Shown here: piece by piece, positions 1 through 4,186 of the stretch
Layout: the number at the start of each line of letters is the position of its first letter
Position numbering within the stretch: position 1 is the stretch's first letter
Assembly (NCBI GenBank): GCA_009785545.1
Contig: WQWD01000183.1
Coordinates: forward strand, 1 to 5,420
Origin: Treponema sp.
GTDB taxonomy: Bacteria; Spirochaetota; Spirochaetia; Treponematales; Breznakiellaceae
Direction: 5' to 3'
DNA length: 5,420 nucleotides
Translations under genes and position numbers: made by a program
The notes under the pieces: generated by a model
Database searches by the model: none
The model's input: the letters and a program-made list of their open reading frames with translations, nothing else
What the model was told of the DNA's origin: nothing

Positions 1-63
1 AAAAAAAAGAAAATACTCCCTCGAAAAACCCCAAACGAGGAAAAATGGGGAGATTAAAAGGGC

Positions 64-87
64 AAAAAAACCCCCCCCCCCCCCCCC
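64..87. repeat. A7-C17 homopolymer junction
   Basis: Seven A (64-70) are followed by seventeen uninterrupted C (71-87), equivalent to a G17 run on the minus strand. Homopolymers this long are prone to slipped-strand mispairing. In several host-associated bacteria, including Treponema and Neisseria, similar tracts tune promoter strength or switch reading frames. Here it sits about 290 bases before the lipoprotein ATG and is not inside a convincing gene, so any effect would be on transcription. The exact length may be unreliable because such tracts are also hard to sequence. Confidence 0.9.
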
Positions 88-182
88 ATACAATATGTAA
101 TTGTTTCTTCGCAAATAATTTTAAATATTTTTACTCTTTTCTCGTTTTTGCAAAAATGCTCAACGGCACAAAACTATGTAAA

Positions 183-200
183 ACCACCCGCAAGGGTTGT
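183..200 (+). other. Hairpin with GCAA tetraloop
   Basis: CCC (187-189) pairs with GGG (194-196) around a GCAA loop (190-193), which fits the stable GNRA tetraloop class. The stem continues with A186-T197, a C-T mismatch, C184-G199 and A183-T200. It lies seven bases before the larger hairpin at 207-240, so it may be part of one folded leader. It is short enough to have arisen by chance. Confidence 0.35.
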
Positions 201-206
201 AGAGGC

Positions 207-240
207 GATGTCCGAAAAGTTAGAAACTTCTTCGGGCATC
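207..240. repeat. Leader hairpin, copy A
   Basis: GATGTCCGAA (207-216) pairs with TTCGGGCATC (231-240) with a single G-T wobble. The stem continues as AAGTT/AACTT past one bulged C at 230, closing on a 3-base loop. A modestly T-rich stretch follows (241-250), so it could be an upstream gene's terminator or a leader attenuator. Its sequence is clearly related to the hairpin at 296-328, with the stem kept by paired changes. Confidence 0.65.
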
Positions 241-295
241 TTCCTTAATTTAAGAATTTTCGCAATATTTCGTAGAAATATGAGGAAATTCAAAG

Positions 296-328
296 GCTGT
301 TCGAAAAGTAACCAACTTTTCGAACAGC
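296..328. repeat. Leader hairpin, copy B (perfect 14-bp stem)
   Basis: GCTGTTCGAAAAGT (296-309) is the exact reverse complement of ACTTTTCGAACAGC (315-328), leaving a 5-base loop AACCA. No T run follows, so it is not a classic intrinsic terminator. Compared with copy A, the pairs change together: A-T becomes C-G at stem position 2, and C-G becomes T-A at position 6. The CGAAAAGT core is unchanged. This suggests a family of intergenic palindromes or a structured RNA leader. It ends 50 bases before the lipoprotein start codon. Confidence 0.75.
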
Positions 329-337
329 TCTATGTCG

Positions 338-356
338 GCGGCGACATTAACGCCGC
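338..356 (+). other. Short GC hairpin before the ribosome binding site
   Basis: GCGGCG (338-343) pairs with CGCCGC (351-356) around a 7-base loop, followed by AATAATATTTT. The left arm can alternatively pair locally as GTCG/CGAC (334-337 with 342-345). It ends about 10 bases before the Shine-Dalgarno sequence, so folding could affect translation start or act as a weak terminator. Confidence 0.4.
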
Positions 357-366
357 AATAATATTT

Positions 367-373
367 TGAGGAG
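367..373 (+). promoter_or_regulatory. Ribosome binding site of the RCC1 lipoprotein gene
   Basis: TGAGGAG is placed five bases before the ATG at 379. It is a strong match to the anti-Shine-Dalgarno sequence and fixes the start codon together with the signal peptide that follows. Confidence 0.8.
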
Positions 374-378
374 TTTTT

Positions 379-2238
379 ATGAAAAAGAAGGTATCCGGGA
401 TAATAACAATTATTGTTATTAGTTTATTTTTCTCTATTGCAGGGTGCGAAATCCAAGACCCAACGCCTGACAGACCAATGTCTGTCGCAGCGCCATTACG
501 GGCATTGCCTGTTCCCATCTCGAATAACCCTGCCGATGTTGTGGTATTGGGTTCTTACACAGACGGTGTGCATAACTTTTTTCTAATCGACGGCGGGTTT
601 GTCCGCAATGTTTTTGTCGGCACAATGCAGGAAGTTCATTTTAACGGTGTAACGCCGATAACATCTTCCGCAACGACAATCACGGAAACAAGTGTATCAA
701 CATTTATCAAAGAAACAGCGTCAAGCAGTTTTCGTTTTCACGAATCACACGTTATTGACGCAAATGTTAATGCCGGTCCGGCGTTATTTCGTGTAAATGT
801 AGATTGGAGAAGTGAATGGACAAGAACCACAACACAGGAAAGGTCGATAGTAACCTCTTTTGAAAGTGTCGAAAGATTCAGCCAACAGCAAACGACATCA
901 TTTACGGTTGGCTTAAACAATGAGCCTGCAGGCTGGTACAGATATTCCATATATGCGGTTGCAGATATTTTCTTTGTAATCAAAACCTGCCTCGACAATG
1001 AGCTGCTATTGGATTGGGAAGCCGCAGTCTGCTTACGCAGTGATTCCCTTATTCCGCATTTTGAATTTTCCGCCAACGGCATTTTTGATAATACACCTGT
1101 AAACCACTCATTGTTATCACTGCCTCCGTATTTTTGGCAAGATCTGCCTCAGCCGGAACATCACATTGCTGATAAATTTGCCGGGAGGCTGGCTGCGGGC
1201 TTTGGTCATAGTTTGTTTATTGATGCTGATGGCATTTTGTGGGCTTGGGGTGCTAATACCGAAGGTCAACTTGGTATTGGAAACACAACAAACCGCCACA
1301 GTCCGGTTCAAGTTAGAGCTGATATAAGATTTAAGTCTGTAGCTGCTGCTTCGGGACATAGCTTGGCTATAGATGAAAACGGTAATTTATGGGCTTGGGG
1401 AAATAACAGTAGAAGTCAACTTGGAGACGGAACAACCACACAAAGAAATGTTCCTGTAATAATAAGAGAGGGCGTAAAATTTAGTGAAATCAGTGCAGGT
1501 ACATCTTATAGTTTAGCCATAGACGTTAATGGCAATTTATGGGTCTGGGGTTTAAACGTTCACGGTCAACTTGGCGATGGAACAACCATAGACAGGCATA
1601 TTCCTGTGCAAATAAAAACAGGAACAAGGTTTAAAGCAATAGCTGCTTCTTCAGGTGTTTTCAGCCTACATAGTTTGGCGATAGATGTTCATGGTAATTT
1701 ATGGGCATGGGGAAGTAATACCGAAGGTCAACTTGGTGATGGAACAACTACAAACAGGCATATTCCAGTTCAAATACAACAAGGAACAACATTTGTTACA
1801 ATATTTGCAGGAAATAATCACAGCTTAGCAATGGACGATAAAGGTAATTTATGGGCATGGGGAAGTAATATTGGAGGTCAACTCGGTGATGGAACAACCA
1901 CAAATAGACATATTTCTATGAAAATAAAAACTGTGGCGGTATTTATATCTGCAACTGCTGGGTGGCATAATAATTTAGCAATAGATGTTCATGGTAATTT
2001 ATGGGCATGGGGAAGTAATGCCGAAGGTCAACTTGGTGATGGAACAATTACAGACAGGCATATTCCAGTACTTACAAATAGATCTGATATTAGATTTGCT
2101 ACTATCAGTACATCTCGCCACAGTTTAGCAATAGATACTCAAGGACGCTTATGGTCATGGGGTATCAATAATTGGGGTCAACTTGGCAACAATTCAACTA
2201 CAAATCGTAATTTCCCAGCGCTGGTAAATTTCAATTAA
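379..2238 (+). CDS. RCC1-repeat beta-propeller lipoprotein
   Basis: This 619-residue protein is predicted to be exported and lipid-anchored. It has a basic start (MKKK), a hydrophobic stretch (residues 7-20) and a lipobox SIAGC with the acceptor Cys at 23. Residues 24-50 are a Pro-rich linker. Residues about 51-270 are an unrecognised, Thr/Ser-rich, probably beta-rich region containing W143 and a WYRY motif (186-189). Residues about 270-619 hold seven RCC1 (regulator of chromosome condensation) repeats, keyed by H277, H327, Y377, H431, H481, N531 and H581. The consensus is HSLAID, then GNLWAWG, then GQLGDGTT, with a period of 50 residues and a four-residue insertion before blade 4. Seven blades is the number needed to close one propeller, so the domain looks complete. 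RCC1 propellers generally bind partners; the ligand here is unknown. Signal and propeller are confident; the role is not. Confidence 0.9.
   Translation: MKKKVSGIITIIVISLFFSIAGCEIQDPTPDRPMSVAAPLRALPVPISNNPADVVVLGSYTDGVHNFFLIDGGFVRNVFVGTMQEVHFNGVTPITSSATTITETSVSTFIKETASSSFRFHESHVIDANVNAGPALFRVNVDWRSEWTRTTTQERSIVTSFESVERFSQQQTTSFTVGLNNEPAGWYRYSIYAVADIFFVIKTCLDNELLLDWEAAVCLRSDSLIPHFEFSANGIFDNTPVNHSLLSLPPYFWQDLPQPEHHIADKFAGRLAAGFGHSLFIDADGILWAWGANTEGQLGIGNTTNRHSPVQVRADIRFKSVAAASGHSLAIDENGNLWAWGNNSRSQLGDGTTTQRNVPVIIREGVKFSEISAGTSYSLAIDVNGNLWVWGLNVHGQLGDGTTIDRHIPVQIKTGTRFKAIAASSGVFSLHSLAIDVHGNLWAWGSNTEGQLGDGTTTNRHIPVQIQQGTTFVTIFAGNNHSLAMDDKGNLWAWGSNIGGQLGDGTTTNRHISMKIKTVAVFISATAGWHNNLAIDVHGNLWAWGSNAEGQLGDGTITDRHIPVLTNRSDIRFATISTSRHSLAIDTQGRLWSWGINNWGQLGNNSTTNRNFPALVNFN
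1186..2235 (+). repeat. Seven tandem RCC1 blade-encoding repeats (about 150 bp each)
   Basis: The blades start near 1207, 1357, 1507, 1669, 1819, 1969 and 2119, so the spacing is 150 bp except for one 162-bp unit. At DNA level the later blades are far more alike than the first three. Blade 4 and blade 6 segments (1681-1769 and 1981-2069) differ at only 3 of 89 bases, exactly 300 bp apart, and blade 5 shares much of the same wording. That points to recent internal duplication or gene conversion in the 3' half of the gene. Confidence 0.9.
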
Positions 2239-2253
2239 CGTAACGGCTTAGGT

Positions 2254-2308
2254 AAACAAGGCGTCTGCGCTGTATGGCAAGGACGCCTTGTTTGTGCCCT
2301 CCCTTTTT
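2254..2308 (+). terminator. Intrinsic terminator after the RCC1 gene
   Basis: AAACAAGGCGTC (2254-2265) is a perfect 12-bp inverted repeat of GACGCCTTGTTT (2282-2293), with a 16-base loop. A pyrimidine-rich stretch ending in TTTTT (2304-2308) follows. The gap between hairpin and T run is longer than ideal. It lies between convergent genes, and the T run overlaps the stop codon of the minus-strand hydrolase, so the hairpin may stop transcription from both sides. Confidence 0.75.
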
Positions 2309-3029
2309 AGTACTCCACAATAAGCATACCTTCTTTTTCTAATTCTAAAATTGAATGTAATTTATTTTCAACTATTGCGAAAGCTCCGCCAATTGCTTTT
2401 GATATTTCTTCTTCACAAATAGAATTAACAAAAAATATGTTTTTACATATTGATTTAATATGTTCAATATACAAATTTATTTCATTTTCCTCCCAATCTG
2501 TACGAAAATTTGGCCATAATAATGTATCTATATTTTTTGGAAATATTTTTATCAATTCATCTTCCCATAAATCACCGCAAATCCCAATTGACATCTTATG
2601 ATTCATAAATTCAAATATTTCAAATTTTTCTCCTTCACAATAAGTTTTTATATCGCAATCTTTTATTCTCCAACCGTTACTTATTCTTCTGTAATTAGCT
2701 AAAATATTCCCATTTTTATTAATAATCATATAACTTGAATATAATTTTTTATCATCTCGTTCAATATAACCAAATCCTAATGCTATTTTGTTATTATTAC
2801 AATGATCACGAAATACATCAATTTTTTTATCATATTTTTGTATCCCAACTAATAAATCATCTTCAGGTTTCCAATTTAAGCATTCAAAACCTTGTAAAAA
2901 TGATTCTCCAAACATAATTAGATCAATATCATTTTCTTTGGCTATATCCATAAATTTGAGGATATTTTTTGTATTATTTACAATATCATTATTTATAAAC
3001 TTTGCTGAAACAAGACCAATTTTGAGCAT
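2307..3029 (-). CDS. Carbon-nitrogen hydrolase (nitrilase superfamily)
   Basis: A 240-residue cytosolic protein with no signal peptide, slightly short for the family (usually 250-300). The superfamily hydrolyses amides, nitriles or N-carbamoyl compounds with a Glu-Lys-Cys triad. Visible landmarks are the N-terminal strand MLKIGLVSAKF, the Glu motif MFGES (E42), the Cys motif SIGICGDLWED (C151) and the final strand GMLIVEY. The position that normally carries the catalytic Lys, in the usual YRK motif, reads NYRRISNGWR, with Arg at 115. Either the enzyme uses another residue (K123 is nearby) or it is inactive or altered. The start is set by the family-like first strand and by AAAGGA five bases upstream, which lies within the adjacent MITE-like repeat. 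The gene is very AT-rich beside the flanking plus-strand genes. The substrate cannot be told. Confidence 0.85.
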   Translation of the reverse strand: MLKIGLVSAKFINNDIVNNTKNILKFMDIAKENDIDLIMFGESFLQGFECLNWKPEDDLLVGIQKYDKKIDVFRDHCNNNKIALGFGYIERDDKKLYSSYMIINKNGNILANYRRISNGWRIKDCDIKTYCEGEKFEIFEFMNHKMSIGICGDLWEDELIKIFPKNIDTLLWPNFRTDWEENEINLYIEHIKSICKNIFFVNSICEEEISKAIGGAFAIVENKLHSILELEKEGMLIVEY

Positions 3030-3031
3030 TG

Positions 3032-3130
3032 TAGTCCTTTAATTTTATTTATTGTACAAGGAATTGAATAATTCCTTGTACAATAAGTATTTACAATCGG
3101 AAATAGTCAATTAATAAAATTAATTGACTA
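3032..3130. repeat. MITE-like element, copy 1
   Basis: A 99-bp unit that recurs at 3897-3996 with two substitutions and one single-base indel. Its ends, 3032-3054 and 3108-3130, are inverted repeats matching at 20 of 23 positions, both beginning TAGTC. Inside are a 15-bp palindrome arm pair (3051-3065 and 3070-3084, ATTGTACAAGGAATT, loop GAAT) and a 13-bp pair (3103-3115 and 3119-3131). The flanks are TG and TA, one base from a TA duplication. Size, inverted ends and no coding capacity fit a miniature inverted-repeat element of IS630/Tc1-mariner type; the transposase family is an inference. It fills most of the 125-bp gap between the reductase and hydrolase genes, and could also end reductase transcripts. 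Confidence 0.75.
3035..3040 (-). promoter_or_regulatory. Ribosome binding site of the hydrolase, inside the repeat element
   Basis: On the minus strand AAAGGA is followed by five bases and the ATG at 3029. The site lies in the terminal inverted repeat of the element at 3032-3130. The second element copy carries the same AAAGGA but has no ATG after it. Confidence 0.7.
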
Positions 3131-3154
3131 TATATGCACTCCATTCACAAAATT

Positions 3155-3772
3155 TCAACGAATAAAATTCGTAAATATTCTTGTTTCCTTTTCGGGTAAT
3201 CCATACCGTTCTTTACCAAGTGCAATACTTTTAATTAAAAATGCCATGTTTCTGCCTAAAACTCTCATTGTCTGCATCCCTTCTTCGTCTTTTTTGACAT
3301 CATCAGATGTATATCCATGTACCTCATTCCAGTATTGGCTTGATGCAATTGGCATACCTGAAATGGTGAAGTATTTATTTAACACATCAAATGTAGAAGA
3401 ACAGCCGGTTCTTCTCGCTGACACAACTGCTGCTCCAATTTTCATTGTTTTATCACAGGGAACGCTAAAAAATAATCTATCAACAAATGATATTACACTG
3501 CCATTTGCAGACGAAAAATATACAGGTGAACCAATAATAATACCATCACATTCAATAAATTTTGGAGCAACTTCATTAACAAGATCAGTAAATGCACATA
3601 TTTTGTTTTCCTTGCATTTACGACAATCAATACAGCCGCGAATATCCTTATTACCTACATGAACAATTTCTGTATTAATTTCGTTTTCATTAAGTGTTTT
3701 TGAAACTTCATTTAATGCGGTAAAAGTGCAGCCATTTGATTTTGGGCTTCCATTAATTAATAATACCTTCAT
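3155..3772 (-). CDS. Flavodoxin-family NAD(P)H-dependent FMN reductase / iron-sulfur flavoprotein-like
   Basis: A 205-residue cytosolic flavodoxin-fold protein, about the usual length for the family. The FMN-phosphate loop is GSPKSNGCT (residues 8-16), after the first strand MKVLLIN. The second flavin loop is GSPVYFSSANG (81-91). Cys residues at 47, 50, 53 and 59 form the compact CX2CX2CX5C motif that in methanogen iron-sulfur flavoprotein (Isf) holds a 4Fe-4S cluster. Many bacterial homologues share the motif without proof of a cluster. The C-terminal part (YWNEVHG and DEEGMQTMRVLGRNMA) is typical of this flavodoxin-family group. The likely role is electron transfer or reduction of quinone-, nitro- or oxygen-type substrates; the physiological one is unknown. 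It is transcribed on the minus strand towards the hydrolase, and is flanked by two copies of a MITE-like repeat. Base composition is AT-rich, like the hydrolase. Confidence 0.9.
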   Translation of the reverse strand: MKVLLINGSPKSNGCTFTALNEVSKTLNENEINTEIVHVGNKDIRGCIDCRKCKENKICAFTDLVNEVAPKFIECDGIIIGSPVYFSSANGSVISFVDRLFFSVPCDKTMKIGAAVVSARRTGCSSTFDVLNKYFTISGMPIASSQYWNEVHGYTSDDVKKDEEGMQTMRVLGRNMAFLIKSIALGKERYGLPEKETRIFTNFIR

Positions 3773-3779
3773 AAACCAT

Positions 3780-3784
3780 CTCCC
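3780..3784 (-). promoter_or_regulatory. Ribosome binding site of the reductase gene
   Basis: GGGAG on the minus strand lies seven bases before the ATG at 3772. It supports that start, as does the family-typical first strand encoded immediately after. Confidence 0.75.
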
Positions 3785-3806
3785 ATTTTATGTACAATTT
3801 TGATCA

Positions 3807-3836
3807 AATATACATCAAAATATATATTTTTGTAAA
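3807..3836 (-). promoter_or_regulatory. Likely promoter of the reductase gene, with overlapping inverted repeat
   Basis: On the minus strand TTTACA (3831-3836) and TATATT (3807-3812) are 18 bases apart, a fair sigma-70-type match. The inverted repeat TTTTGAT, nine bases, ATCAAAA (about 3798-3820) spans the -10 box, where a repressor could sit. The gene thus has its own promoter between its start and element copy 2. AT-rich sequence makes chance matches common. Confidence 0.45.
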
Positions 3837-3896
3837 GTATATACGTAATTCATAAATTTGAATTAGCAAATTCCCACAGACCTGATTATTGGATTA

Positions 3897-3996
3897 TAGT
3901 CCTTTAATTTTACTTAATTGTACAAGGAATTGAATAATTCCTTGTACAATAAGTATTTACAATCGGAAATAGTCAATTAATAAAGTTAATTGACTA
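3897..3996. repeat. MITE-like element, copy 2
   Basis: A 100-bp near copy of the element at 3032-3130. The internal 15-bp palindrome is intact (3917-3931 and 3936-3950). The second has one arm change that leaves a G-T wobble (3969-3981 and 3985-3997). The ends again begin TAGTC in inverted orientation, and here both flanks are TA (3895-3896 and 3997-3998), as expected for a TA target duplication. It sits in the same orientation as copy 1, about 120 bases upstream of the reductase start, so the reductase gene lies between two direct copies. Confidence 0.75.
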
Positions 3997-4038
3997 TATT
4001 TTGTGTTTCCTATGAATTTTGTCGATTAATTTTTAATT

Positions 4039-4066
4039 ATTGATCCTTGATATATATGCGATCAAT
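4039..4066. promoter_or_regulatory. Palindrome touching the esterase -35 box (possible operator)
   Basis: ATTGATC (4039-4045) and GATCAAT (4060-4066) are inverted repeats separated by 14 bases. The right arm shares its last base with the TTGACA of the proposed promoter. Such placement would suit a regulator, but the arms are only seven AT-rich bases. Confidence 0.3.
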
Positions 4067-4095
4067 TGACAATATTATGTATGCTGTATTTTAAT
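4066..4095 (+). promoter_or_regulatory. Likely promoter of the esterase gene
   Basis: A perfect TTGACA (4066-4071) is followed after 18 bases by TTTAAT (4090-4095), a weaker -10; TATTTT (4087-4092, spacing 15) is an alternative. This implies a 5' UTR of roughly 85 bases before the ATG at 4187. Confidence 0.5.
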
Positions 4096-4171
4096 TAATT
4101 TATGCCGTTAAACGCAATGGAGTAAATATGGTGTAGTTTGCACTTTTATCTCCAGCGGTGAAAGTACGGAA

Positions 4172-4180
4172 GAGAGGAAG
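4172..4180 (+). promoter_or_regulatory. Ribosome binding site of the esterase gene
   Basis: GAGAGGAAG lies six bases before the ATG at 4187. The signal peptide that follows supports this start. Confidence 0.75.
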
Positions 4181-4186
4181 TGGAAC

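Larger units (their letters stand above)
1..378. other. Non-coding leader region upstream of the RCC1 lipoprotein gene
   Basis: No convincing gene is visible here. The two short open frames (45-248 and 148-369) have low-complexity or composition-driven translations, one of them running through the C tract as polyproline, and neither has a good ribosome binding site. The stretch instead holds an A7-C17 homopolymer (64-87), a small CCTCG/CGAGG hairpin (19-23 with 36-40), a GNRA-loop hairpin (183-200), two related long hairpins (207-240 and 296-328) and a short GC hairpin (338-356) just before the ribosome binding site. A weak promoter may lie at 101-127 (TTGTTT, 15 bases, TAAATA), immediately downstream of the C tract, but the match is poor. 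If transcription does start there, the 5' UTR would be about 240 nt and highly structured. Confidence 0.6.
3773..4186. other. Divergent intergenic region between the reductase and esterase genes
   Basis: This 414-bp stretch has no credible gene. From left to right it holds the reductase ribosome binding site and promoter, an AT-rich spacer with a minor AATTTG/CAAATT hairpin (3855-3872), MITE-like copy 2 (3897-3996), a palindrome and promoter for the esterase (4039-4095), and an esterase leader of roughly 80-90 bases. The leader has only a weak ACTTT/AAAGT pairing (about 4142-4165) and no riboswitch that I recognise. Confidence 0.6.

Noticed and set aside
296..328. Intrinsic terminator before the RCC1 gene
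   Set aside because: The stem is perfect, but no T run follows and it lies 50 bases before a start codon. A leader or palindrome role fits better.
45..369. Small genes at 45-248 and 148-369
   Set aside because: The translations are low complexity or read through hairpins and the C tract. There is no good ribosome binding site and no family resemblance.
738..1359. Minus-strand open frames across the RCC1 gene (738-1082 and 1117-1359)
   Set aside because: They lie wholly inside a well-supported plus-strand gene and are shadow frames.
1207..2238. CRISPR-like or satellite array, from the regular 150-bp repeats
   Set aside because: The repeats are in frame and encode RCC1 blades; there are no short spacers.
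3032..3084. A sigma-70 promoter for the hydrolase inside element copy 1
   Set aside because: TTGACT is present on the minus strand (3105-3110), but no acceptable -10 box lies 16-18 bases after it. The hydrolase may be read from the reductase promoter.
3032..3996. Integron gene cassette flanked by attC sites
   Set aside because: A single gene between ~100-bp palindromic repeats looks like a cassette, but there are no GTTRRRY / RYYYAAC core sites. The repeats contain two separate near-perfect palindromes rather than one imperfect attC fold.
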